The translations under genes were made by a program, and so were the position numbers. From Pantoea sp. Ep11b (lineage in GTDB: Bacteria > Pseudomonadota > Gammaproteobacteria > Enterobacterales > Enterobacteriaceae), in NCBI RefSeq assembly GCF_040783975.1, contig NZ_CP160631.1, positions 2,294,001 to 2,358,000 of the forward strand: 64,000 bases of DNA. The letters are read 5' to 3'. Positions within the stretch are counted from its first letter, which is position 1. Each line of letters opens with the position of its first letter. Below, piece after piece: positions 1-9,253 of the stretch. The notes below the pieces were generated by a model. It had not been told where the DNA came from, did no database searches, and was given only the letters and a program-made list of their open reading frames with translations.

Positions 1-201
1 TCATCCGGGGTGAAAGCACCGGCGTTGCGGGGGCCGGTGGTCCGGCATCCCCGCGCCTGGAGGTCGTTGAGATCATCGTCTGGCCTTCGGGTTTTTATTT
101 GAAACTGGATTGGCCATATCATTAACCGGGATGGTTTTTTTTTGCAACTTCTTTTCGGAGGGGCTAAGCTGGCACGGTTAACGGAGAAAGTGAGAGAAGA
201 G

Positions 202-657
202 ATGGCGAAGCAGGAATCCCTGAGAACCAGCGAGTGTCCGGTTGCCCGCACCCTGGAGTCGATAGGTGAGCGCTGGTGCATGATGATCGTGCGTGAAGCC
301 TTTGATGACGTCCGCCGGTTTGGTGATTTCCAGCGCAACCTGGGACTGGCGAAAAATATTCTGGCGTCGCGACTGAAGCAGCTGGTCGGGATCGGCGTGC
401 TGGAAATTGCGCCCGCTTCCGATGGCAGCGCCTACCGCGAGTATCTCCTGACCGAAAGAGGCCGTGCGCTCTTTCCGGTGGTGGTGGCGATGCGGCAGTG
501 GGGTGAGCGCTATCTGTTTGAGCAGGGCGAGACCCACTCGGTGCTGCTGGATAATGCGGAAGGCAGGCCGCTGCCGCGTCTGGAGGTTTACTCGGCGCAG
601 GGTCAGAAGCTCGAACCCGCCGACTGCCATCGTCAGCGGGTGGTGGCGAAGGGATAA
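202..657 (+). CDS. HxlR-family winged-helix transcriptional regulator
   Basis: A 151-residue protein built almost entirely of one HxlR winged-helix domain. The N-terminal Cys in ECPVARTLESIGERW, the MMIVREAF helix and the FGDFQRNLGLAKNILASRL recognition region are typical of the family. HxlR proteins are cytoplasmic dimers that often sense electrophiles or redox state through that Cys. The frame stays open upstream to a TTG at 142. ATG 202, directly behind GAGAGAAGA, and GTG 190 are the plausible starts, and 202 gives the usual family length. No divergent oxidoreductase target lies in the window, so the regulon is unknown. The NCS1 permease gene follows about 220 bp downstream on the same strand. 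Confidence 0.85.
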   Translation: MAKQESLRTSECPVARTLESIGERWCMMIVREAFDDVRRFGDFQRNLGLAKNILASRLKQLVGIGVLEIAPASDGSAYREYLLTERGRALFPVVVAMRQWGERYLFEQGETHSVLLDNAEGRPLPRLEVYSAQGQKLEPADCHRQRVVAKG

Positions 658-806
658 CCCCTGGCGTTCTGACGCCGCCCTTTACCCTGCGGAAAAGACC
701 CGGCCGCCCGCATTGCCGATCGTGCGTGCCGGTCTGTCGGTGTCATCACATTTTCCAATGACCGCCTGTCTTGTAACTTCCTGCCGCGCGTGACACTCTC
801 CCTGAT

Positions 807-816
807 TGTATAGACA
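807..816. promoter_or_regulatory. Possible GntR/HutC-type half-palindrome upstream of the permease
   Basis: The 10-mer TGTATAGACA lies 66 bp before the permease start codon. It resembles operator cores bound by HutC-subfamily GntR regulators. No such regulator gene is in the window, so this is a weak inference from sequence alone. Confidence 0.2.
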
Positions 817-881
817 TGTCATCTCAACCGGTCATCCGGCCCTGTTCGTTTTCTCTGACTCACTGCATCAGCGAGGGATCT

Positions 882-2309
882 ATGTCGGTCAAATCATCTG
901 CTACAGCGTATCCGGACGCGGCACAACCGCGCCTGTCAGAAACCCGCTCCATCGATTACATTCCGCTGCGCGAACGTCATGGGCATCCCTTCAGCCAGTT
1001 CACGCTCTGGTTTGGTGGCAACCTGCAAATCACCGCCATTGTTACCGGGGCGCTGGCTGTCGTACTGGGCGGCGATGTTGTCTGGTCGCTTGTCGGCTTA
1101 CTGGTGGGGCAGATGATCGGCGCCGCGATCATGTCTTTGCATGCGCTGCAGGGCCCGCGCCTGGGCTTACCCCAGATGATAACCAGCCGCATGCAGTTCG
1201 GCGTTTACGGTGCGGTCATCCCCCTGGTGCTGGTCTGCATCATGTATGTGGGATTCTCCGCCAGCGGCACGGTACTGGCCGGACAGGCGCTGGCGAAACT
1301 GATCTCTGTCAGCAATGCCACCGGGATGATCGTGTTCAGCGCCCTGATCGTGGTGATTGCGGTGATGGGATATCGCGTGATCCATCAGCTGGGCAAGCTG
1401 GCGAGCGTGATTGGCGTGCTGGCCTTCGCGTATCTCTTTATCACGCTCTTTGCCACGCACGACCTGGCGGCCGTCTGGCAGAATCGCCACTTTACCCCGG
1501 CAAATTTCCTGCTGGCGGTGTCGCTCTCGTCATCCTGGCAGATCGCCTTTTGCCCCTATGTTTCCGACTACTCGCGCTATCTGCCTGCAGACGTCTCCGC
1601 GAAGAAACTGTTCGGTTCGGTGTTTGCCGGAACCGTACTCGGCACCCAGGCCTCGATGACGCTGGGGGTGATTGCCGCCGCGCTGGCCGGAAGTGCCTTC
1701 GCCGGTAATGAGGTGGGTTACATCGTTGGTCTGGGCAGTACCGCAGGCATGGCGATGGTGATCTACTTTGCCATCTGCTTCGGGAAGATTACCTTTACCA
1801 CGCTCAACGCCTACGGAAGTTTTATGTCCCTGACCACCATCGTCTCCGGCTTTCGCCGGCAGACGACGCTGAGCCAGGGCGGGCGCATTCTGTTTGTCAT
1901 CCTCATGGTCTCCGTGGCCTGCCTGATAGCCCTGCTCAGTGAACCGGCCTTCCTGAAATCCTTTACCCACTTCCTGCTGTTCCTGCTGGCCTTTTTTGTG
2001 CCGTGGAGCGCCATCAGCCTGACCGATTTCTATCTGATCACCCGCGGGCGGGTGGACGTTCCGGCGCTGGCCGATCCCGACGGCCGCTATGGCCGCTGGA
2101 ACGTCGCGGGCATCGCCGTCTACGTTCTGGGGATGATGGTGCAGTTACCCTTTATCGATAATCCGCTGCATCATGGCTCGCTGACCTGGATTTTTGCCGG
2201 AAACGATGTCTCATGGATCGTGGGCTGGCTGGTGACGGCGCTGTTATGGTTCGTTGCCAGCCGCTGGGATCGCCGGGGCAGACCCGAACAGAACAGCCGC
2301 GCCCTGTAG
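882..2309 (+). CDS. NCS1-family nucleobase:cation symporter (cytosine/purine permease-like)
   Basis: A 475-residue inner-membrane protein with about twelve hydrophobic segments. The N-terminal motif IDYIPLRERHGHP, followed by LWFGGNLQITAIVTGAL, is characteristic of NCS1 permeases, which import cytosine, purines, allantoin or hydroxymethylpyrimidine with H+ or Na+. ATG 882 is chosen because GAGGGATCT precedes it. The open frame extends to 816 without a better ribosome site. The window also encodes guanine deaminase, xanthine dehydrogenase and urate oxidation, so a purine base is a reasonable substrate guess, but these genes lie 45 kb away. Specificity cannot be read from the sequence. Confidence 0.88.
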   Translation: MSVKSSATAYPDAAQPRLSETRSIDYIPLRERHGHPFSQFTLWFGGNLQITAIVTGALAVVLGGDVVWSLVGLLVGQMIGAAIMSLHALQGPRLGLPQMITSRMQFGVYGAVIPLVLVCIMYVGFSASGTVLAGQALAKLISVSNATGMIVFSALIVVIAVMGYRVIHQLGKLASVIGVLAFAYLFITLFATHDLAAVWQNRHFTPANFLLAVSLSSSWQIAFCPYVSDYSRYLPADVSAKKLFGSVFAGTVLGTQASMTLGVIAAALAGSAFAGNEVGYIVGLGSTAGMAMVIYFAICFGKITFTTLNAYGSFMSLTTIVSGFRRQTTLSQGGRILFVILMVSVACLIALLSEPAFLKSFTHFLLFLLAFFVPWSAISLTDFYLITRGRVDVPALADPDGRYGRWNVAGIAVYVLGMMVQLPFIDNPLHHGSLTWIFAGNDVSWIVGWLVTALLWFVASRWDRRGRPEQNSRAL

Positions 2310-2317
2310 CGCAAAAA

Positions 2318-2334
2318 GCCGCCCGGTGGGCGGC
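2318..2334. terminator. Rho-independent terminator shared by convergent genes
   Basis: GCCGCCC and GGGCGGC form a 7-bp stem with a GGT loop, just after the NCS1 permease stop. Five A residues precede it on the plus strand, so on the minus strand the hairpin is followed by a T run and serves the MFS gene. It may also stop plus-strand transcription. Confidence 0.8.
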
Positions 2335-2368
2335 TCAGGTTTCTCACGATAACGCTCAGCAGACGCGT

Positions 2369-3691
2369 TCAGGCGGTCGTCACCTCCGCCGTGGCGGGCT
2401 GCGTTTCGGCCACCAATGGCTTTTCCGGCTGCAGCAGCGTCATCGCCAGCATGCTGCCAAACGCGATGAGCGCCGTCACCGTAAACATGGCGTTATAGCC
2501 GTGATATTCCGCCAGCCAGCCGCAGAGCATTGGCGAGATGATCGCGGCCAGGTTGGCAATCGCCAGCGTCATGCCGCTGTAGGTGCCAACTGAGGCTTTA
2601 GGGGTCACATCGATCACCACCGACCAGTAGACATTGTTTACCAGCGCATTCAGCGCATTACCCAGCGTCATCAGGGCGATGATCCCGGCGGCAGATCCCA
2701 TCCAGGGAATGGCCATAAAGCAGCAGGCGGTGCCACACAGCGTGACGGCAGCGAACAGATTGCGCGCCAGTCGCAGATTACGGAACCGGGCCAGCAGGGT
2801 ATCGGCGATACGGCCGCCCAGCAGCACCGTGATGCAGGCGCCGCTCCAGGGGATCATCGCCACGTACCATAGCGAGTGCAGGTCGTAATGGAAATTATCC
2901 TGCAGGTACTTCGGCATCCAGGTCACCAGCGTGAAGGTGATGTAGAGGAAGGAGAAATAGCCCAGCGCGTTGCAGACCAGCGTCCGGCTGGTAAAGAAGC
3001 GCCACCAGGGCAGAGGCACGCTGTCGCCCGCGCTGCGACGCTGACCGTCCCGGATCAGCGCGCGCTCGGCGGCGTTGGTGAAGCGGCTCCGGTCCGGGCT
3101 GTCGCTGAAGGTGCGGGCAAACAGCAGCATCGCCAGCAGGGAGAAGATCCCCAGCAGGATAAACATCATGCGCCAGTCGTGGGTCAGCAGCAGCAGACCC
3201 ACCGCGATCGGGGCGGTCAGCAGTGCGCCAACCTGAGTTGAGAGCAGGCCGATCCCCAGCGCGAACCCGCGCTCGTTGTCCGGTGCCCAGTGCGCAATGG
3301 TCTTGTTCATCAGCGCATAGGCGGGACCTTCGGCAAAACCAAACAGGATGCGCAGCGCCGCAAAGCCCATAATGGCCGATCCGCCAAACAGCGCCATGCC
3401 CAGCTCACCGGCCCAGGCGGTGGCGATCTCCAGCAGCGACCAGAGCACGCCCGCCAGCAGCCAGACCTTTTTGGTGCCGATGCGGTCGGCAAGAAAGCCG
3501 CCGCACAGCGAACCCAGCAGATAACCAAAGCCGAAATAGCCCAGCACGGCGCCGAGCTGGACTTTACTGAAGTGATACTCTGCCGCAATCGCATTAGCAG
3601 CAAAGGAGAGGGCGCCGCGATCGATGTAGTTGATCAGCGCGATCAGGAACAGCAGTGAAAACAGGGTGTAACGGTAACGGCTCGGTTTCAT
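2369..3691 (-). CDS. MFS transporter, anion:cation symporter type
   Basis: A 440-residue inner-membrane protein with twelve predicted helices. Near the N terminus NYIDRGALSFA resembles the NYxDRxxLS motif of the anion:cation symporter branch (glucarate, galactonate, phthalate and hexuronate transporters). A loop-2 MFS motif is seen in GGFLADRIGTKKVW. The start at 3691 has CAGGAG ahead of it with good spacing; the frame extends to 3808 but has no ribosome site there. The gene stands alone between a shared terminator and the GT-D gene. An organic acid or sugar-acid substrate is likely from the family. No catabolic neighbour narrows it. Confidence 0.88.
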   Translation of the reverse strand: MKPSRYRYTLFSLLFLIALINYIDRGALSFAANAIAAEYHFSKVQLGAVLGYFGFGYLLGSLCGGFLADRIGTKKVWLLAGVLWSLLEIATAWAGELGMALFGGSAIMGFAALRILFGFAEGPAYALMNKTIAHWAPDNERGFALGIGLLSTQVGALLTAPIAVGLLLLTHDWRMMFILLGIFSLLAMLLFARTFSDSPDRSRFTNAAERALIRDGQRRSAGDSVPLPWWRFFTSRTLVCNALGYFSFLYITFTLVTWMPKYLQDNFHYDLHSLWYVAMIPWSGACITVLLGGRIADTLLARFRNLRLARNLFAAVTLCGTACCFMAIPWMGSAAGIIALMTLGNALNALVNNVYWSVVIDVTPKASVGTYSGMTLAIANLAAIISPMLCGWLAEYHGYNAMFTVTALIAFGSMLAMTLLQPEKPLVAETQPATAEVTTA

Positions 3692-3835
3692 TTCACATCT
3701 CCTGATAAAAGGGGTCAGGAGAGTTAAAGCAAATTCAGTGCCGGAACGGTGCTGTTGCCAGAAGAGGCCCGGCTGGCGGGGTGGCGGGCCGCCTGGCTCG
3801 CGCGTCACGGCGGGCGCTGATCCCGCTAATTATTT

Positions 3836-3860
3836 GCCTGCGCATCAATGCGGTGCAGGC
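3836..3860. repeat. Nested inverted repeat between MFS and GT-D genes
   Basis: GCCTGC and GCAGGC enclose a second stem, GCAT/ATGC. No T run follows on either strand. It lies downstream of the GT-D gene and may be a weak terminator or an mRNA-end structure. Confidence 0.35.
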
Positions 3861-3881
3861 TCTGCCTGCTGGTGGTGATCC

Positions 3882-4895
3882 TCAGGCGGCGTGATGCTGG
3901 GTGCGGCCAGGATGCGGCAGGGGAACGATCGCCACCTCCGCTGACACCTCAGGCGCTGGCACGGAGGACGCAGAGGCATCGTCCACATGCTGCAGGATCT
4001 GCTGCTGATAGGTGACATCCGCCACGCAGCTCTGTTCGCCTAACAGGACGCCCGCTTCATTAACGTTTTTGCCTTCCACCTTTATTTTGTGGGTGGCACT
4101 GGCCAGCATCCACTCATATTCAATATCGACGTGGCCGCTATCAATACAGCGTATCCCGTGCTGACTTAAATCATGCGCCAGCACCGTGGCGGTCGGCCCT
4201 AATGAAATCAGGACCAGATCGAAATTAACGGCATGAGTAAGTACAGCATGAAACAGCGCGTCATAAACGGAAAAGGCATTACGGTTCAGCGTCGTAATTC
4301 TTTTCACCTCGCTGGCACCGTCCAGTAAATCGTTGCCTAATCCGAGTCGGGTTCCACTCCCTTCTACAATTAATACCCGCCGGTTGCGGTAAAGCAGTTT
4401 AAACTTGTCAAATATTCTGCCGGAAAGTTCTTTGCCTTTATAATCGTGATAAGGGCGCGTAACAGACGTATTTCCATAGTGGTACTGTTTATTCAGCAGA
4501 GACTCATAATGAGTAAAGTAAAAAGATTTATGAAAGAACCAGAACAGGGCCGAACCATTGCGCATATTACGGGTAGTGCGGAAGGCATCCGGCAGACAGA
4601 TCAGGCAGTTCGGGCTGGCCGTGGCACCCTGCTGCAGCACCGCTTTCAGCCGCTCTGACAGTTCCGGATTAAAGGGCTGGAAACCGATATTTTTATAGCG
4701 TGTCATTTCCAGTTCGCCGTCGCCATATCGGGCCAGCGATAACGTGGGATCGCGTAATAACCGATCGATAGTTTCCTCAATCGACATCACGGAATAACGT
4801 TTAACACGGGACTGCGCCGCAGGATAGCGAATAGCGGCATGAATGAACTTAAACGGAAAGCGGAACTTGCGATATATCGCATGAAGTGCGGACAT
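3882..4895 (-). CDS. GT-D fold (SP_1767/DUF1792-type) glycosyltransferase, orphan
   Basis: A 337-residue protein. The signature LARYGDGELEM near residue 55 and the C-terminal IDSGHVDIEYEWM match the GT-D fold glycosyltransferase family (formerly DUF1792), which uses nucleotide-sugars to extend glycans on proteins or polysaccharides. A Pro/Ala/Ser/His-rich tail of about 40 residues follows the catalytic domain and looks non-catalytic. No signal peptide or clear membrane helix is seen. Usually these enzymes sit inside polysaccharide or adhesin-glycosylation loci; here there is no other glycan gene within 35 kb and the upstream DNA is AT-rich, suggesting separate acquisition. The acceptor is unknown. 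Confidence 0.75.
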   Translation of the reverse strand: MSALHAIYRKFRFPFKFIHAAIRYPAAQSRVKRYSVMSIEETIDRLLRDPTLSLARYGDGELEMTRYKNIGFQPFNPELSERLKAVLQQGATASPNCLICLPDAFRTTRNMRNGSALFWFFHKSFYFTHYESLLNKQYHYGNTSVTRPYHDYKGKELSGRIFDKFKLLYRNRRVLIVEGSGTRLGLGNDLLDGASEVKRITTLNRNAFSVYDALFHAVLTHAVNFDLVLISLGPTATVLAHDLSQHGIRCIDSGHVDIEYEWMLASATHKIKVEGKNVNEAGVLLGEQSCVADVTYQQQILQHVDDASASSVPAPEVSAEVAIVPLPHPGRTQHHAA

Positions 4896-5565
4896 AAGTT
4901 TACCTGCCTGCTGTATTGCTGCCAGAGAAAATCCCGCCTGACGGCCGGATAAATAATTAAAATAGGAATGGACGATAACACAGATAAATGCCGCGTCCCG
5001 CTGCGGAATATCTTAAATCGTTTTCAGTGGATGAAGCTCACGCGTTATTAATCTATTCCCTGCGGGAAATAACGTTAAATAAATTCAGAAAGCGCAAAGT
5101 CAACTGCCATTTTTAATAAGGGAAAAAGGATTGACACCGCACCGGGCCTGAGAGTTTCGTCGTCAATACCAGCGTCTTTTTTCTTTTGCCGCTTTCAGCA
5201 ATAAGAGTTTCAGCCCGACAGAATAAACAAAACATTACGATTATTTGACACTTATTCCCGCTCTGCGCGCGGACTTAAGCGCGGGTTACTGAAGCGCAGC
5301 TTGTCTGATATTTCATCGCCGATGAACAAAAGATGCGGTTATGCGCCGCCTATGGTTAATTTATTGTGATGAATATCGCGATTTAAGCCCTTCAGGCGTG
5401 AAAAAACCCCGCCGCAACCCGCCAGAGGGGCGGATTTATAATAAATATTTCTAACCATTTACACTTCGGCATGTTTTTACATATTTGATACATAAGTTAA
5501 GATCTCGTTGAAATTTTGTATGCAAATTAATTTTGTGCTTAGCGTGAATGACCCGAGGAAGGATC
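4896..5565. other. AT-rich intergenic region between divergent genes
   Basis: About 670 bp without a supported gene. It must carry the divergent promoters of the GT-D gene and the PQQ dehydrogenase. AT-rich blocks alternate with GC-rich ones. A GC-rich hairpin near 5404-5435 carries an A run on its left side, but no minus-strand gene would use it as a terminator. No tRNA, repeat array or insertion element is visible. Confidence 0.5.
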
Positions 5566-7920
5566 ATGATAAATAAATTAACCAGTGTAATCATGGTGAT
5601 ATTTGCTATTGCCCTGATATACATGGGGGAAGAACTGCTGTCAGCCGGCGGCAGCGCGTTTTACGCCGCCATGGGCGTGGGGGTCCTGCTCAGCGCGATT
5701 CTGCTGCTGCTGAACAGACGCAGTGCGCTGACGCTCTATGCGCTGCTGATGTGGATAACCCTGTTCTGGATTATCCGGGAAGTGGGCTTCGATAAATGGC
5801 AGTGGATCCCGCGTGGCGATCTGTTTGGTCTGCTGGGTCTCTGGCTGGCTCTGCCGTGGGTGGTGCGTCCGCTCTATCAGGGGCAGCGACGCTTTCATCC
5901 TCTGCTTGGCGGAACGGTCGGGCTGATGGTGCTGCTGGTTATCGGCCTTTGCTTTTACGATCCGCTGCCGCAGCAGGGCACTATTACCACGCCGCGCCAG
6001 AGTGCCGCCACCGGCGGCGCTGCTGACGAGTGGCGCGCCTATGGCGGAACCACCGACGGGCAGCGCTTCTCGGCGCTGAAGCAGATCACCCGTGATAACG
6101 TAAAAGATCTTGAGGTGGCCTGGACCTACCACACCGGCGATCTGCGCCAGGATGACGATGCCACCGAATACACCTTCGAAGCGACGCCGCTGAAAGCCAA
6201 CGGCATGCTCTACTTCTGTACGCCGCACAACGAAGTCCACGCGCTTGACCCGGAAACCGGGGCGGTGAAGTGGAAAACCGCGCCGGATAAAAACCGCTCC
6301 TATCTGCAGCAGCACCAGACCTGCCGTGGCGTGAGCTACTACGACGCCGGAGAGGCGCAGACACAGTCAGATGCCGCGCCGGCGCTCTGCCGCAGGCGTA
6401 TCTTCAACGCCACCACCGATGCCCGCCTGCTGGCGCTGGATGCAGACACCGGTAAACCCTGTGCGGACTTCGGTGACAAGGGTGTGGTCAACCTGCGCGC
6501 TGGCATGGGCGAGTTGCGCCCGCACGCGCTGATGCAGACCGCCGCGCCGCTGGTGGCCGGTAATCTGGTGATCGTCGGCGGCTCGGTGATGGATAACGGC
6601 TTCCACAGCGGCAACCCGTCGGGCGTCATCCGCGCCTATGATGCCGTCAGCGGGCGTCTGGTCTGGAACTTTGATCCGGCTAACCCGGAAAATAGCGCCC
6701 CGATCGCCCAGGGCGCGACCTATCCACAGGATACCCCGGTCGCCTGGGCAACCCTGAGCGCCGACCTGAAGAATGGTCTGGTTTATGTGCCCTTTGGGAA
6801 TGCGTCGCCGGATGAGGTGGGTTTTGATCGTGACCCTGCCAGCAATACCGAAAAATTCCGTGATGCGCTGGTGGCGCTGGATCTGAAAACCGGTGCATTC
6901 AGGTGGCGTTATCAGAGTTCGAACCACGACCTCTGGGACCGTGACAACCCGTCACAGCCGTCGCTGGTGGATATCAGCTACCAGGGCACGCCGCAACCGG
7001 TGGTGATCCTGCCGACTAAAACCGGCAACCTCTTTGTGCTGAACCGCCTGACCGGGCAGCCGGTCTACCCGGTAGAGCAGGTCAAGGTTTCCGTGGATGG
7101 CATCAAAGGCGAGCAGTATGCGCCGACCCAGCCGGTCTCCAGCCTGAACTTTATTCCGGCGCCGCTGACGGAGAAATCCATGTGGGGCATCACGCCATTT
7201 GATCAGATGGCCTGTCGCACCACCTTCCGCAAACTGCGCTATGACGGTAACCCGTGGACGCCGCCAACGGAAGCCGGCTCGCTGATCTTCCCGGGCAATA
7301 TCGGTGTCTTTAACTGGGGTTCGGTGGCGGTCGATCCGCAGCGTCAGATGCTGATTGCCGCGCCGGTGCGCCTGGCTTACAAGTACAACCTGATCAAACG
7401 CACCCCGGAAACCGAAACCCAGCGCACCTTCACCAAAGATGGCACGCCGTACTGGAACGAAAACTTCCACGGTGAGTATGCGATCCACATCCAGCAGATG
7501 GCGTCGGGCCTGGGGATCCCCTGCATCGCGCCACCGTGGGGCCGGATGGTCGGTGTGGATCTGACGACCGGCAAAACCAGATGGCTGCGCCGCGTGGGGA
7601 CGACCCGCAACCTGAAGACCAGCTTCCTGCCTGGCCGTTTCCCGCTCGGCTTCCCGATGGGAATGGTCGCGCACGGCGGCCCGCTGCTGACGGCCGGTGA
7701 TCTGGTGTTCCACGGTGCAACGGCAGATAACTATTTCCGTGCTTACGACAGCACCACCGGCGAACTGCTGTGGCAGACCGAGCTGAGCGCCGGTGCTCAG
7801 GCCACGCCCTCCACCTTTATGGGTAAAGATGGCAAACAGTATGTGGTGATTGCCGCAGGCGGTCACGGCTCACTGGGCACCACGGCAGGCGACAGCGTGG
7901 TCGCTTTCCGGCTGAAATAA
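5566..7920 (+). CDS. gcd: Membrane-bound PQQ-dependent dehydrogenase, glucose/quinate/shikimate family
   Basis: A 784-residue quinoprotein. Five hydrophobic segments in the first 140 residues anchor it in the inner membrane. A periplasmic beta-propeller follows (from about WRAYGGTTDGQRFSAL) with repeated tryptophan-docking motifs, CRGVSYYD, NHDLWDRD (containing the expected catalytic Asp) and a C-terminal GGHGSLGTTAGD. The family oxidises aldoses (glucose to gluconate) or quinate/shikimate in the periplasm and passes electrons to ubiquinone. Start 5566 follows GAGGAAGG; the upstream ATG 5548 lacks a site. Recalled E. coli Gcd aligns throughout but looks only moderately similar, so glucose is the likely but not certain substrate. 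PQQ synthesis genes are not in the window. Confidence 0.82.
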   Translation: MINKLTSVIMVIFAIALIYMGEELLSAGGSAFYAAMGVGVLLSAILLLLNRRSALTLYALLMWITLFWIIREVGFDKWQWIPRGDLFGLLGLWLALPWVVRPLYQGQRRFHPLLGGTVGLMVLLVIGLCFYDPLPQQGTITTPRQSAATGGAADEWRAYGGTTDGQRFSALKQITRDNVKDLEVAWTYHTGDLRQDDDATEYTFEATPLKANGMLYFCTPHNEVHALDPETGAVKWKTAPDKNRSYLQQHQTCRGVSYYDAGEAQTQSDAAPALCRRRIFNATTDARLLALDADTGKPCADFGDKGVVNLRAGMGELRPHALMQTAAPLVAGNLVIVGGSVMDNGFHSGNPSGVIRAYDAVSGRLVWNFDPANPENSAPIAQGATYPQDTPVAWATLSADLKNGLVYVPFGNASPDEVGFDRDPASNTEKFRDALVALDLKTGAFRWRYQSSNHDLWDRDNPSQPSLVDISYQGTPQPVVILPTKTGNLFVLNRLTGQPVYPVEQVKVSVDGIKGEQYAPTQPVSSLNFIPAPLTEKSMWGITPFDQMACRTTFRKLRYDGNPWTPPTEAGSLIFPGNIGVFNWGSVAVDPQRQMLIAAPVRLAYKYNLIKRTPETETQRTFTKDGTPYWNENFHGEYAIHIQQMASGLGIPCIAPPWGRMVGVDLTTGKTRWLRRVGTTRNLKTSFLPGRFPLGFPMGMVAHGGPLLTAGDLVFHGATADNYFRAYDSTTGELLWQTELSAGAQATPSTFMGKDGKQYVVIAAGGHGSLGTTAGDSVVAFRLK

Positions 7921-7929
7921 TCCTGATCC

Positions 7930-7960
7930 GCTGAGCGCCGCCCGGCGCTCAGCTTTTTTC
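7930..7960 (+). terminator. Strong intrinsic terminator of the PQQ dehydrogenase gene
   Basis: GCTGAGCGCCG and CGGCGCTCAGC pair perfectly around a very short loop and are followed by TTTTTT. It lies about 10 bp after the stop codon. Confidence 0.92.
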
Positions 7961-8152
7961 GTCATCGCCGCCAGCCTCTCTTCCCTCCGCTTTTCTGCCG
8001 CAACCTGCTGTATTCACAACCGATCTCTCCAGTCTGCCGCGCGGCTGGCTTAATCACGCCCTGAAACTATTTCGTGACAGCTCTCGCAGTTTGGTGATTT
8101 GCTCCGCCCGGCAGGCTTGCGCATTCAGTCGCGAGGCGTAGATTAATACATA

Positions 8153-8192
8153 ACTTCACAATTAACTGTGAATATGAAAAGTACTTCACAAT
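8153..8192. promoter_or_regulatory. Operator-like palindrome and direct repeat before the sugar operon
   Basis: TTCACA at 8155-8160 and TGTGAA at 8167-8172 form a perfect dyad with a six-base spacer. The 10-mer ACTTCACAAT occurs at 8153 and again at 8183, exactly 30 bp later. The site ends about 25 bp before the first gene. The likely ligand is the RpiR-type regulator encoded inside the operon, which is an inference. The half-sites point the opposite way from a CRP site. Confidence 0.5.
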
Positions 8193-8216
8193 ACGCTCTC
8201 TGAAGGATTGACCCCT

Positions 8217-9197
8217 ATGTCGGAACTGAAATTTGCAACCCGTCTCAACTCATTCGCCTCGGGCGCGCACCTCTACTGGCCCGATCAGCAGGGCAAGCCC
8301 TCTGTCCTGCAGATGGTGGCCCGTGCCGGTAAGGTAAAGGGTTTAACGCATCTCGATCTCAATTTTCCGCAGCACCTCACCAGCGACATTCCCACGCTGC
8401 GTCAGGCGATTGAGGATGCAGGCCTGGCCGTCAACGGCATGCAGATGCGCTGGGACGCCCCGCAGTTCAAAATCGGTGCCTTTACCCATCCGGATGCAAA
8501 AGTGCGTCGCGAGGCGATCGAGCTGACCAAACGCGGCATCGATGCGGGTCGGGAGTTCGGTTCACGGCTGATGACGCTGTGGATGGGGCAGGATGGTTTC
8601 GACTACTGCTTCCAGGCGGACTATAAGAAGATCTGGGAGGATGCGGTCAGCGCCGTGCGGGAAGTGGCGGAGTATGCGCCGGATGTCGATGTCAGCATCG
8701 AATACAAACCCAACGAGCCGCGCGCCTATAGCATCTTTCCTAACGCCACCACCTGCCTGCTGGCGGTGGAAGAGGCGGGCTGCCCCAACCTGGGGATCAC
8801 GCTCGACTTTGCGCACGTACTGTTTGCCAACGAGGTGCCGGCCTATGCCGCCGCGATGGTGGCACGGCGTTCACGGCTGCTGGGGCTGGACCTGAACGAT
8901 GGCTGGGGCAAGCGCGACGACGGCCTGATGGTCGGCTCCGTCAACCCGCGCGCCACGCTGGAGTTTCTCTGGCAGATGCAGCGTGACGGCTATCGTGGGG
9001 CCTACTACTTCGACACCTTCCCGGACGCCAGCGGGCTGGACCCCATCCGGGAAGCAGAAAGCAACATCGCGACCGTGACCCGGCTGCTGCGGCTGTGCGA
9101 TCAGCTGCACGGCAACACGGCATTACTGGCGGCCATTGAGCGCCAGGATGCGGTCGCCTCCCAGCAGATCGTCAATGACATTCTGCTGGCGCGATAA
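8217..9197 (+). CDS. Sugar isomerase/epimerase, xylose-isomerase-like TIM barrel
   Basis: A 326-residue cytoplasmic protein of the AP-endonuclease-2/xylose-isomerase-like fold. Candidate metal ligands are the Glu of SIEYKPNEP, the Asp and His of TLDFAHVL and acidic residues in LDLNDGWGKRDD. Such enzymes interconvert ketoses and aldoses or epimerise ketoses. It is the first gene of an apparent six-gene unit with a complete ABC importer, a regulator and a kinase, so it probably isomerises the imported sugar before phosphorylation. ATG 8217 is preferred, with GAAGGA upstream; TTG 8208 is the alternative. The sugar is not identifiable. Rhamnose-, allulose- and erythritol-type isomerases all belong to this superfamily. 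Confidence 0.8.
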   Translation: MSELKFATRLNSFASGAHLYWPDQQGKPSVLQMVARAGKVKGLTHLDLNFPQHLTSDIPTLRQAIEDAGLAVNGMQMRWDAPQFKIGAFTHPDAKVRREAIELTKRGIDAGREFGSRLMTLWMGQDGFDYCFQADYKKIWEDAVSAVREVAEYAPDVDVSIEYKPNEPRAYSIFPNATTCLLAVEEAGCPNLGITLDFAHVLFANEVPAYAAAMVARRSRLLGLDLNDGWGKRDDGLMVGSVNPRATLEFLWQMQRDGYRGAYYFDTFPDASGLDPIREAESNIATVTRLLRLCDQLHGNTALLAAIERQDAVASQQIVNDILLAR

Positions 9198-9212
9198 CGG
9201 CTGATCCAGCCG
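9198..9212 (+). repeat. Small hairpin between isomerase and binding-protein genes
   Basis: CGGCTG and CAGCCG with an ATC loop begin right after the isomerase stop codon, in the 56-bp gap before the binding-protein gene. It could protect mRNA ends and so help raise binding-protein expression. That role is inferred. Confidence 0.35.
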
Positions 9213-9253
9213 ATAACATAAAAAACCCTACCCAACATGCTGAGAATATAAAA

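Noticed and set aside
1..141. A coding remnant at the window start
   Set aside because: Only a 15-codon minus-strand frame with no ribosome site. Nothing recognisable.
5397..5440. A terminator upstream of the PQQ dehydrogenase gene
   Set aside because: GC-rich hairpin with an A run on the left, but no minus-strand gene lies upstream that would end there.
6952..7866. A 304-codon minus-strand frame across the PQQ dehydrogenase gene
   Set aside because: Antisense shadow with no recognisable domain.
8155..8172. A CRP site upstream of the sugar operon
   Set aside because: The half-sites read TTCACA-N6-TGTGAA, the reverse orientation of TGTGA-N6-TCACA, so CRP would not bind. An RpiR-type operator is more likely.
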